Assembly: GCF_900142015.1 (NCBI RefSeq)
Contig: NZ_FQZN01000008.1
Span: forward strand, 62,001 to 126,000
DNA: 64,000 bases
Origin: Bacteroides stercorirosoris
Lineage (GTDB): Bacteria > Bacteroidota > Bacteroidia > Bacteroidales > Bacteroidaceae
Direction of reading: 5' to 3'
In this document: in pieces, positions 18,871 to 26,497 of the stretch
How the letters are laid out: each line of letters opens with the position of its first letter
How positions within the stretch are numbered: position 1 is the stretch's first letter
Notes under the pieces: model-generated
Databases searched by the model: none
The model's input: the letters and a program-made list of their open reading frames with translations, nothing else
Told to the model about the DNA's origin: nothing
Translations under genes and position numbers: made by a program

Positions 18871-20370
18871 TTATCTGGGATTTCTTTCCATACCGGCTGA
18901 TACAACTGCTGCCGGTATCTGTATAGCTTTTCTCAAATCGTGAGATTCCAGTACAATAGGAGATTCTCCATAAAGTTCACGCGTAATTTTAAGGCCAAAA
19001 CGCTTGATATCCAGCCACCGTTCACCTTCATGAACTGTTTCTATACGACGGGCATGTATCACGGCTTTCAACAGATTGGTCTGCAAGCCCGACTCTATAT
19101 CAAATTTCGGATTCAACGGCTTTCCGTTTGTGTTCGGGTCCACAGTTGATTCATAAAAAGTGTTCAGACTTTCCATATCCGGTATTTGCGGTGCTACTTT
19201 AGCTTTGCACCAATACTGCAGGTCTCTCACCCCTTTATCATATTGCTTAGCCAATATATAAGCCTCAGCACGGTTCAGAAGCGTTTTGTCACTGGTGAAA
19301 GCAAATATCACTTGTCGGTAATAACCGGTATTCAACACGGCATTGGTCGTTTCGAATATAGCATCCATTTTCGGAACAAAGATAGACTGATCTCCATATC
19401 CCAAAACTTTATCATAGGCCATAAGATGTCCCCATGCAGCAGGCGACCAGATAGTTTCCTCTTGGCACAATGTCCGGTTATGCCCATATCTCTGATTGGT
19501 ATATTGAGTTCCCCAATTTGAAAGTGCCCCTATCAGCATCAGGTTGGCCGGTTCATCTTTATCAATAAAAGCTAACGTATATTCTTTAGAACTGGGAAAC
19601 TGACTATATCCGTCCATATTCCGTAATAAACTACCGGGATCTTCGCCAATAGCCTCCGTAGCATATTTTATCGCCTTCTCATATTGATTGTAGAACAGAT
19701 TGAACTGGGCTGCAAATGAGTATGCCGCTCTTTTGTTAAAATGATAGAGCGGAACAGCATACGCTTCATCACTGATCAAAGGAAGAGCCTCTTCGATGTC
19801 TTTATTTATCTTCTCATAAGTCTCTTTTAAAGTTCCTCTTTCATACTTGACGCCAATAGAAGTTCCCGGAGCGGTCATATAAGGTACACCTAAATCCTTA
19901 TCGGCATCATTGCCATAAGCCATACAGAAAACATTAGTCAACAAGAAATGCCCGTAAGCACGGCAAATCAACGCTTCCCCCTTATATGGCAACGCTTCTT
20001 CCGGCTCACCCAATTCCCGAATGGCAACCAAAGCCTGATTAGCAGCTGCAATTATCATATAACATCCATCCCACATATAGCCAGGAGTATCCTGATCAAC
20101 GTCAGTTATATCTTCCCAACGAAACGACTGTATCATTTTGTTATTCGGCAAGCTATATTTATCTCCATTATCCTGCCGGTTATCCGACATCATTTCTTCC
20201 ATCAGTAGTGGAGAAGATTTTGGATAGGCAGACACCAAAAGGTCTTTTACCTTTTGCAAAGAATTTACTTCGGCACGCTTGTCAGGCATTGTATCCAGAA
20301 AGCCGTCACAAGAAGTGATACTTCCCAAAAGAACAGCCAGCAGAGATATAATTATTATTTTTGTTTTCAT
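18871..20370 (-). CDS. SusD/RagB-family lipoprotein, partner of the phase-variable SusC
   Basis: A 499-residue SusD homologue with a lipoprotein signal (LAVLLGSITSCDGFLD, Cys21). Residues after the Cys (FLDTMPDKRAEVNSLQKVKDLLVSAYP) are the usual SusD N-terminus; YEKINKDIEEALPLI and IHARRIETVHEGERWLDIKRFG (about 445-465) are the conserved family blocks. It begins 12 bp after the SusC stop, so translation and transcription are tightly linked to the SusC gene, which is currently separated from its promoter by inversion. The pairing with a peptidase-like lipoprotein makes a protein-containing ligand possible, but this is inference. Confidence 0.92.
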   Translation of the reverse strand: MKTKIIIISLLAVLLGSITSCDGFLDTMPDKRAEVNSLQKVKDLLVSAYPKSSPLLMEEMMSDNRQDNGDKYSLPNNKMIQSFRWEDITDVDQDTPGYMWDGCYMIIAAANQALVAIRELGEPEEALPYKGEALICRAYGHFLLTNVFCMAYGNDADKDLGVPYMTAPGTSIGVKYERGTLKETYEKINKDIEEALPLISDEAYAVPLYHFNKRAAYSFAAQFNLFYNQYEKAIKYATEAIGEDPGSLLRNMDGYSQFPSSKEYTLAFIDKDEPANLMLIGALSNWGTQYTNQRYGHNRTLCQEETIWSPAAWGHLMAYDKVLGYGDQSIFVPKMDAIFETTNAVLNTGYYRQVIFAFTSDKTLLNRAEAYILAKQYDKGVRDLQYWCKAKVAPQIPDMESLNTFYESTVDPNTNGKPLNPKFDIESGLQTNLLKAVIHARRIETVHEGERWLDIKRFGLKITRELYGESPIVLESHDLRKAIQIPAAVVSAGMERNPR

Positions 20371-20382
20371 AAGTTTTGATAT

Positions 20383-23300
20383 TTAGAATCCTAATCTTAA
20401 AGTTAATGTAAACTGTTTGGGCACAGGAGCCGACACACCACCCGAACGGAAAAATTCAGGATCCTGTCCGTTCAATTTTGAGTCTGCATAAAGCAAAAAT
20501 AAGTTGGTGGCCTGTAGTTTCACTGAAGCATTGCTGATAGCTGTTCCTTTCAAAAGAGAGCGTGGGAAATCATAAGAGAGGGACACTTCCTTCAACCGGA
20601 TAAAATCACCTTTGGCAATGCGGGCAGTTGAATAGTTATAGGCATTGTAACCATAATTCAGATTGCCATACTGCTTATTTTCAAACGAGCTGGCTATGAC
20701 CGGAATATCGGTATACATCTCGTCACCCGGCAGTCTCCAACGATTCTTAAAATCCTTCTGGGTTGCATCCAAATCACTGTAAGAACTCTTGAATGCAGGA
20801 TCAAGCCGTACTTTATTTCCTGCGGAATAAGTGATGAATACATTCAGACGGAAGTTCTTATACGTGAAAATATTACCAAAACTACCGGTTATGGTGGGAT
20901 CTGACGGACCTTCATATTTCAGGAAATCGACATTCTCCGACTCCTGGAAATTCAAGGAACCATAATTCTTCTTGGTTATCTTCTTGTCACCAAACATAAA
21001 GGTCGGGAACCCATCTTCATCAAGTCCTTCAAAAGGAATAGAGAACAATCCTCTTGAGGGATAGCCTTCGCGTGCAAAACCTACTCCGGCAATAAGAGAA
21101 AATACGGTCGAACGGGATTTAAAATCAGTAACTTCCGTCTTGCTATACCCGAAAATAAAATCGGTAGACCACTTAAAGTCTTTTGTTTCAATGTTTCTGG
21201 TGGACAAAGACGCCTCAAAACCATGAGATTTCATAGAAGCGACATTGGCATAACGCTGAGTCTGCCCTTCCACTCCCTGTGTAGTAGTAATACCAATCAA
21301 ATCGTAATTATCACGCTTATACCAAGCTGCTTCCACATTAATCCGGTTATCAAGAAATCCCATATCCAAACCGATATTCAACTCATGTTTCTTCTCATAA
21401 GTCAAATCAGAATTTTCCAAATCTTCTATTTTCAGACCCGATTCCGCTACACCTGCCGACGGACGCCAAGGGGTATAACTCTGGATGATTACCAAAGAAT
21501 TGGATACATTGCTCGGACCGACATCCGCCGTCAAACTATAAGAAGCCTTCAAGGTGAAATGTGATAAAGCAGGTTCTAAATCTTTAAAGAATTCTTCCTC
21601 ATGCATATTCCATGCACCCGCAATGTTCCAAGTAGGCAACCAGCGTGCCGAGCGGGACTTACCCAAGCGATTGGACCCTTCATAACGTCCTGTTCCCGTC
21701 AAAGTATAGCGTCCTTTATAAGAATAAGTTGCCGTTCCGAAGAAAGCCACATTTCTCTTTTTAGTATTACTCAAACTATAATAATCGGAGTTACCTTCAC
21801 GCATTTTCTTAAATGCAAGATAATCAAAAAACGGAATTTCCCCATTGTCATATTGCATCCCCCAACCATCAAAGTTGTTACTGGAACGGTCTTGAGCATT
21901 TGCCTCCATACCGCCATAAACATTTACGATATGGGTGTCTTTGAAAACATCATTCCATGATACAGCAGCACGGAAGTCATAGCTCAACATCTTATATTGA
22001 GTGGTATTATAGAAACCACCCTTAGGAAGAATGGTTACCGGCAATGCATAAGGATCATCAGGGTTTTTATAAAGCCATGAATTACTATTGATAATAGTGG
22101 CATCACCCATAGCACGGTAAGCCAAAGCCTGGTTCGAATTTTCCCGTATCTTATGTTCTTGTGAAGTTGAGGAATATTTCAACGCTCCTAAAGCACTGAC
22201 TTCCAGTTTAGGTAAAATCTTCCATCTCATTTCGCCCTGAAATTTCAGGTCTACTACATCCAATGAAATGTTGTTTGTATTCAATTCATTGAAGATGTTA
22301 AAGTCCGAATAGTTACGCATATAATAGGTATTGGCGTCCAATGTCCTGGAAGTGTTCAATGCATAACTATAAGGGTTAATATCAAATCCACGTGTAACCT
22401 CACCCCGGACAGCATCCATACTTTGTCCCAATGTGCCGGGAGCTTCCTGCTTACGATAAGATGCATTGGCAATCACATTAAGAGAAAGATTCTTCAGTAT
22501 GTTATAGCTATTATTCAGATTGGCCGTATAGCGCTGCACTTTGTTTTTAATCATCCATCCCGGATCATTCATAGCACTTACCGACACATAAGAGGTTGAC
22601 TTTTCATTTCCCATTGCATAACTGACTGAATGGTTCATCATAATAGAATTACTGAAAAGCATGTCAAACCAGTCGGTATTTCTCATTTCAGCTTCACGCA
22701 GGTATTCATTCTGTGCTTCAGGCGTGTGAGCAAGTCCAAACTGTCCGTTCGTTTTGTCATACCAGTTGTTCAATTGAAACATTTTGCCATACACGCCACT
22801 GTTGGAAGCCCGATATACACTTGCGAAGTTAAGCCATCCTTTATCTCTCATTTCCTGATAAATTCCCATCTGATCCTGAGAGTTCATCAAATTAAATTCA
22901 CGGTAAGAAGGCTTCATTCTCATTGTAAATTCCCCCGTATAGCTTAGTTTGCTGGTCCCGACTTTACCTCTTTTAGTGGTAACAACAATCACACCAGCCA
23001 TAGCACGTGCTCCGTAGATAGACGTAGCCGAACCATCTTTTAGTATCTGGAAACTCTCAATATCATCGGCATTTAGCCCGGCTATAGCAGAACTGATCAG
23101 AGTCACGGCATCACCCGATGAAAGCTGGTCGGCACTCACCTCCACAACATCATCCATAATAACACCATCGACCACCCACAAGGGTTTTGAATTACCATAG
23201 ATTGACGTAGCACCACGTACACGAATTTTAGGTGCGGTACCGAATGTACCCGAAACATTTTGTACCGATACTCCCGCAGAGCGTCCTTCCAAGCCACGGC

Positions 23301-23481
23301 TAATATCAGCTAAACCATCCAGTTTGACATCTGCCGCTGTTAACCTGTCAGCAGCTCCTGTAAACAAACGTTTATCGACTTTAGTCATACCAGTAATAAC
23401 GACCTCATCAAGTACTTCTGCATCCGGCTTCAACAGAACCTTTATTAATCCAGTTTTAATAGGAACATCTTGTGTTTGCAT
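20383..23481 (-). CDS. SusC-family receptor lacking its N-terminus: phase-OFF body of an invertible gene
   Basis: The open frame begins in the middle of the CarboxypepD_reg domain: codons upstream of the ATG at 23481 read PSSARTLQISFVG back to the recombination site at 23503-23522, where an in-frame TAA follows shortly upstream. There is no signal peptide, promoter or start region, yet the rest is complete: LDEVVITGMTKVDKRLFTGA, plug with VRGATSIYGNSKPLWVVDGV and LKDGSATSIYGARAMAGV, and a full barrel ending in LTLRLGF. The missing part (signal peptide plus 50 residues) is the divergent fragment at 23935-24177. Joining the two at the repeat gives 72 + 1039 = 1111 residues, a normal SusC length. 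As read here the protein could not be exported. It heads the operon with SusD, peptidase, DUF4302 and BACON genes. Confidence 0.93.
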   Translation of the reverse strand: MQTQDVPIKTGLIKVLLKPDAEVLDEVVITGMTKVDKRLFTGAADRLTAADVKLDGLADISRGLEGRSAGVSVQNVSGTFGTAPKIRVRGATSIYGNSKPLWVVDGVIMDDVVEVSADQLSSGDAVTLISSAIAGLNADDIESFQILKDGSATSIYGARAMAGVIVVTTKRGKVGTSKLSYTGEFTMRMKPSYREFNLMNSQDQMGIYQEMRDKGWLNFASVYRASNSGVYGKMFQLNNWYDKTNGQFGLAHTPEAQNEYLREAEMRNTDWFDMLFSNSIMMNHSVSYAMGNEKSTSYVSVSAMNDPGWMIKNKVQRYTANLNNSYNILKNLSLNVIANASYRKQEAPGTLGQSMDAVRGEVTRGFDINPYSYALNTSRTLDANTYYMRNYSDFNIFNELNTNNISLDVVDLKFQGEMRWKILPKLEVSALGALKYSSTSQEHKIRENSNQALAYRAMGDATIINSNSWLYKNPDDPYALPVTILPKGGFYNTTQYKMLSYDFRAAVSWNDVFKDTHIVNVYGGMEANAQDRSSNNFDGWGMQYDNGEIPFFDYLAFKKMREGNSDYYSLSNTKKRNVAFFGTATYSYKGRYTLTGTGRYEGSNRLGKSRSARWLPTWNIAGAWNMHEEEFFKDLEPALSHFTLKASYSLTADVGPSNVSNSLVIIQSYTPWRPSAGVAESGLKIEDLENSDLTYEKKHELNIGLDMGFLDNRINVEAAWYKRDNYDLIGITTTQGVEGQTQRYANVASMKSHGFEASLSTRNIETKDFKWSTDFIFGYSKTEVTDFKSRSTVFSLIAGVGFAREGYPSRGLFSIPFEGLDEDGFPTFMFGDKKITKKNYGSLNFQESENVDFLKYEGPSDPTITGSFGNIFTYKNFRLNVFITYSAGNKVRLDPAFKSSYSDLDATQKDFKNRWRLPGDEMYTDIPVIASSFENKQYGNLNYGYNAYNYSTARIAKGDFIRLKEVSLSYDFPRSLLKGTAISNASVKLQATNLFLLYADSKLNGQDPEFFRSGGVSAPVPKQFTLTLRLGF

Positions 23482-23502
23482 GCCAACGAAAGAGATCTGC
23501 AG

Positions 23503-23522
23503 AGTTCTCGCAGAACTTGGAA
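23503..23522 (-). repeat. Left inverted repeat / recombination site
   Basis: On the minus strand reads TTCCAAGTTCTGCGAGAACT, identical over 20 bp to the copy at 24131-24150. It contains the hyphenated palindrome AGTTCT-GCG-AGAACT, the kind of paired half-sites bound by a site-specific recombinase dimer. It encodes PSSART of the SusC plug-proximal domain; the flanks differ immediately outside the 20 bp. Confidence 0.93.
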
Positions 23523-23790
23523 TATTTTATTTAATCTGTCCAAATATCTCCTTTTATTTTATTAAAATTATATTGTTTCAACTAATGTTTTTAAGTAACA
23601 AATTATCCTTATATGGGTAGAGGCGAAAATCATTTTGCTTATATATTATAGCGTTACACGTAAATATGTAACTATATTAAGGTATTTGAAAGACATGTAT
23701 CGCAACAAAGTCATTACTATGCATATTCTTTATTTGCAATTACATTAATATATATTAACTATGATTATTTCATATAAACAAAAACATATT

Positions 23791-23798
23791 TAACTTTG
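23791..23798 (+). promoter_or_regulatory. -7 element of the invertible promoter
   Basis: TAACTTTG matches TAnnTTTG and lies inside the invertible segment, 136 bp upstream of the SusC start codon at 23935. In the present orientation it fires to the right, toward the ECF sigma gene at 24252; after inversion it would fire left into SusC. No clear -33 TTTG is present at the standard spacing. Confidence 0.6.
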
Positions 23799-23934
23799 CA
23801 AATTATTGAAAAGACAAATAAACACGCTATTATAATACGTTATTTAAAACGCAATAAAAAACGCGCGAGTCAATACGCAGAATAATAACGCAAATTGATA
23901 CCTTATTTTAAACTTAATTCTGAGAGAAGTACTT

Positions 23935-24177
23935 ATGAAAAGAAAATTGATGTTGCTATTGATCTACCTGTACACAGGGGTAGGTCTACTCACCGCACAA
24001 ACATTGAAAGTGACAGGAGTCGTCATTTTTGAAGAAGACAATGAACCTGTTGTAGGAGCTACCGTATTGGTTAAAGGTACCAAAACAGGTGTTGTGACAG
24101 ATTTGGATGGTAAATTTACCATTTTAAATGTTCCAAGTTCTGCGAGAACTAATAACACTCTTCAGCCAATAAAATAA
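23935..24177 (+). pseudogene. Detached N-terminal fragment of the phase-variable SusC (80 codons)
   Basis: MKRKLMLLLIYLYTGVGLLTAQ is a signal peptide, followed by the beginning of a CarboxypepD_reg domain (LKVTGVVIFEEDNEPVVGAT, VLVKGTKTGVVTDLDGKFT) that breaks off after PSSART at the recombination site. The last eight residues come from unrelated sequence. As it stands it codes only for a short, probably unstable exported peptide; it is the 5' end of the gene whose body is at 20383-23502. It is not decayed: codons and signal are intact, as expected for a switch rather than a dead gene. Confidence 0.9.
24131..24150 (+). repeat. Right inverted repeat / recombination site
   Basis: Plus-strand TTCCAAGTTCTGCGAGAACT, exact partner of the site at 23503-23522 in opposite orientation, with the same codon phase (CCA AGT TCT GCG AGA ACT). 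After it the frame reads NNTLQPIK and stops, i.e. non-homologous to any SusC, showing the coding sequence has been interrupted here. Confidence 0.93.
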
Positions 24178-24218
24178 AAGACGCTAACATACAAATAGGA
24201 AATTCGAATTGAAACCAT

Positions 24219-24226
24219 TACCTTTG
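24219..24226 (+). promoter_or_regulatory. -7 promoter element for the ECF sigma operon
   Basis: TACCTTTG matches TAnnTTTG, 26 bp before the sigma start at 24252. Thus the sigma operon has its own promoter as well as possible read-through from the invertible promoter. Confidence 0.5.
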
Positions 24227-24251
24227 CCCCGCAGCTACATGAAAGAACAAT

Positions 24252-24794
24252 ATGACCGAGCAGGAAGTCAGAAGATATCTACGAAAAATGAGCGAGCAGG
24301 ATTCCCAAACTGCTTTCCGAGATTTTTATAATATGACGTATGATCGCCTATTCCGTATTGCTTATTATTACACCCATCACGAAGAATGGTCCCAAGAAAT
24401 AGTGCTTGACGTATTTATGAAACTTTGGGAACATCGCCACCAACTACTGAATATCACTAATATAGAAGATTATTGCTTTATTTTGGTAAAAAACACCTCA
24501 TTAAACTATATAGATAAAGAAGAACGACGCCCCACTTTATCTGCCGATACACTGCAAGAACCAACTGACCAAGCTGTATCCCCTGAGGACAACTTGATTA
24601 GCGAAGAACTCTTTGCCCGCTATGTAAAAGCCCTCGACCGGTTACCGGAACGCTGTCGGGAAGTCTTCATTCGCATTCGCGAAGAGAAACAAACGTATGC
24701 ACAAGTGGCTGAAGAACTCGGCATCAGTACGAAAACAGTGGATGCGCAATTACAAAAAGCGACAATACGACTGAGAGAAATGTTGCTTCAATAA
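24252..24794 (+). CDS. ECF-type RNA polymerase sigma factor, FecI-like
   Basis: A 180-residue sigma-70 family protein with only regions 2 and 4. Region 2 (about residues 20-90) includes FRDFYNMTYDRLFRIAYYYT and VLDVFMKLWEHR; region 4 (about 120-178) includes LPERCREVFIRIREEKQTYAQVAEELGISTKTVDAQLQKA, the helix-turn-helix that reads -35 DNA. It is followed by a small lipoprotein, a FecR-type anti-sigma and a FecA-type receptor, so it most likely directs transcription of that receptor operon when the receptor signals. It lies 74 bp downstream of the detached SusC fragment, with no terminator between. Confidence 0.93.
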   Translation: MTEQEVRRYLRKMSEQDSQTAFRDFYNMTYDRLFRIAYYYTHHEEWSQEIVLDVFMKLWEHRHQLLNITNIEDYCFILVKNTSLNYIDKEERRPTLSADTLQEPTDQAVSPEDNLISEELFARYVKALDRLPERCREVFIRIREEKQTYAQVAEELGISTKTVDAQLQKATIRLREMLLQ

Positions 24795-24912
24795 GCCGCC
24801 AATCCTTCCCTTTCTTACATTAACACTTTTTAAATTTAGTTTTATAGGGAATCTCTATATACTTCCTGTCTTTAAGCATGAACTATATAAACTAAACTAA
24901 AATTAGAACAGT

Positions 24913-25332
24913 ATGAAACAACTTTGTAAGCAAATGGCAGGAGCTGTAGGTATCCTCTTCATCCTGGCCGCATGTGGAAACGACAATTCAAATTATCCTC
25001 AGGAGTATGTAGGTTTTGACAAGGCCACTAAAAACTATTCGTTCGACAAGAACAAAGACACAGACGAGTTTGAAATAAAGATTATCGCGGCAGAAAAGAA
25101 GAATGAGGATAGAGAAGTTCTCATCAATGGGATAAACCTGCCGGGACAAGCTGCTGTGTTCAGCATCGAGGATAAAAAGGTGATTATCCCTGCAAAGAAG
25201 AAGTCTGCCAACCTACGCGTGAAAATCTTTCCTAAAAGAATAAAGAACAAAGCCGAATTCCGCATTGTCAGTATTCCCCAGGACAAAGAAGCAAAAAAGA
25301 CACAGATTACCGTTTATCTAAGTCCCCAATAA
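24913..25332 (+). CDS. Small lipoprotein of unknown function between sigma and anti-sigma genes
   Basis: A 139-residue protein with lipobox signal AGAVGILFILAACGND (Cys21). The mature part is Lys-rich and all-beta in appearance, like a single Ig-like or Calx-beta-type sandwich (DEFEIKIIAAEKKNEDREVLI ... KKSANLRVKIFPKR). Such folds resemble the N-terminal parts of DUF4843-type surface lipoproteins, but I cannot place it firmly. FecI and FecR genes are normally adjacent; this gene and the palindromic repeat after it separate them by 830 bp, which suggests an insertion into the regulatory pair. Confidence 0.75.
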   Translation: MKQLCKQMAGAVGILFILAACGNDNSNYPQEYVGFDKATKNYSFDKNKDTDEFEIKIIAAEKKNEDREVLINGINLPGQAAVFSIEDKKVIIPAKKKSANLRVKIFPKRIKNKAEFRIVSIPQDKEAKKTQITVYLSPQ

Positions 25333-25371
25333 ACCTTAACTATGTTTCATTATACTATTCCTTGCATATGT

Positions 25372-25490
25372 CACTGACACTCATTTACCAAGTTGTACAA
25401 CTCAGTACATCCGAGTTGTACAACTTAGAATACCCGACATGTGCATCTCAGACTTCCCAAGTTATACAACTTGGTAAATAGACGTCAGTG
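25372..25490. repeat. 119-bp palindromic repeat element
   Basis: Three near-identical palindromic 14-mers occur: AAGTTGTACAACTC (25390-25403), GAGTTGTACAACTT (25413-25426) and AAGTTATACAACTT (25459-25472). The outer arms CACTGAC (25372-25378) and GTCAGTG (25484-25490) are complementary, as are TTTACCAAGTTGTACAACT and its near copy at the right. The whole can fold into a long cruciform with an inner hairpin. It is a REP/miniature-element-like repeat in the gap before the anti-sigma gene; termination or RNA processing are possible roles. Confidence 0.8.
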
Positions 25491-25623
25491 AGTAAAACAA
25501 AGAATGCCATATAGAAACAACAAACATGAACAAGCCAAAATGCAGTTCACCAAATAAAAAAAGAAATCAGCGTAGGGAGTTTTTCCGTTTTGCCTGTCTT
25601 TATAGAAAAGAGAGATAAAAAGC

Positions 25624-26496
25624 ATGGAACAAGAATTTGAAAAAATACTCGATAAACTCGTAGCCTCCACCCGTTCGCCGAGAGGAAGCTTCTCTAAGGA
25701 CAATAGTTGGGAACTCCTTGAAAAACGGCTACCGCGTCTGCAACGTCGCATCCTTTCATTGCGCACAATGGCTGGTGCAGCCGCCATCGCCGTGCTTTGC
25801 GTACTGGGTTGGTGGGCATACTATATGTTCGCCCCAGTACCATTGCAAACCGTATCCACACTGGCAGAAACCCGTAGCATAGTATTACCCGACCAAACCA
25901 CCATCGTACTGAACCGCTATTCCTCACTGACCTATCCCGAACGGTTCAGAGGAAAAGACCGGAAAGTACAATTGAAGGGAGAAGGTTACTTCGAAGTCAG
26001 CAAAGATGCAGAACACCCTTTCAAAGTAGAAGCCGGGGCAATCATGGTACAGGTTTTAGGCACACACTTCAACATTGATGCCTATCCGGAAGACACCCAG
26101 GTAAAGACGACGCTACTTGAAGGTTCAGTCGCCGTCAGCCTCATAGGTAAAACGGAAGAATGCCTGATCCTGTCACCCAACGAAAGTGCCATTTATAATA
26201 AGGAGAAGAAAAGCCTGACACTGCACACCGAAAAAAATGCAGCCGAAGAAATTATCTGGCAGAATGGAACCCTACTTTTCAAAAGCGTGCCTTTACAGGA
26301 AATCGTCCGGGAACTTTCCAACGCTTTCCAAACGGATATCCGTATAGAAGACGCTGATTTACAGAACTACCGCATGACGGCTACATTCTCTGACGGCGAA
26401 ACGCTGGAAGAAATTCTTTCTCTGCTTTGCCGCAACCAGAAGTTTGAATACACAAAAACGAATGACAGTATAACAATCACACAAAAATTAAACTAG
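25624..26496 (+). CDS. FecR-family anti-sigma factor (DUF4974 C-terminus)
   Basis: A 290-residue inner-membrane regulator. The N-terminal about 48 residues are cytoplasmic (anti-sigma region), a single transmembrane helix lies at about 51-71 (MAGAAAIAVLCVLGWWAYYM), the periplasmic FecR domain spans about 80-190 (RSIVLPDQTTIVLNRYSSLTYP, GEGYFEVSKDAEHPFKVEAG, VLGTHFNIDAYPED) and a DUF4974/STN-like end covers about 215-288 (FKSVPLQEIVRELSNAFQTDI). It holds the ECF sigma until the receptor at 26498 signals through TonB-dependent contact. The receptor gene begins two bases after its stop codon. Confidence 0.94.
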   Translation: MEQEFEKILDKLVASTRSPRGSFSKDNSWELLEKRLPRLQRRILSLRTMAGAAAIAVLCVLGWWAYYMFAPVPLQTVSTLAETRSIVLPDQTTIVLNRYSSLTYPERFRGKDRKVQLKGEGYFEVSKDAEHPFKVEAGAIMVQVLGTHFNIDAYPEDTQVKTTLLEGSVAVSLIGKTEECLILSPNESAIYNKEKKSLTLHTEKNAAEEIIWQNGTLLFKSVPLQEIVRELSNAFQTDIRIEDADLQNYRMTATFSDGETLEEILSLLCRNQKFEYTKTNDSITITQKLN

Positions 26497-26497
26497 A

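Larger units (their letters stand above)
23503..24150. other. 648-bp invertible DNA segment (phase switch) carrying a promoter and SusC N-terminus
   Basis: The segment is bounded by perfect 20-bp inverted repeats and contains a TAnnTTTG promoter plus the ATG, signal peptide and first 72 codons of a SusC gene on the plus strand. Outside its left end, on the minus strand, lies the rest of that SusC gene in the same codon phase across the repeat. Inversion would place promoter and N-terminus in frame with the body and start transcription of the five-gene operon. No recombinase gene is present in the window, so it must act from elsewhere. SusC/SusD inversion by site-specific recombinases is known in Bacteroides fragilis and other species. 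Confidence 0.92.

Noticed and set aside
20383..23502. SusC body as a decayed pseudogene
   Set aside because: The frame is intact for more than 1000 codons and its missing part is intact next door in matching phase, so a switch explains it better.
23935..24177. Independent small exported protein
   Set aside because: The sequence is plainly a truncated SusC N-terminus ending at the recombination site, with a few non-homologous residues after it.
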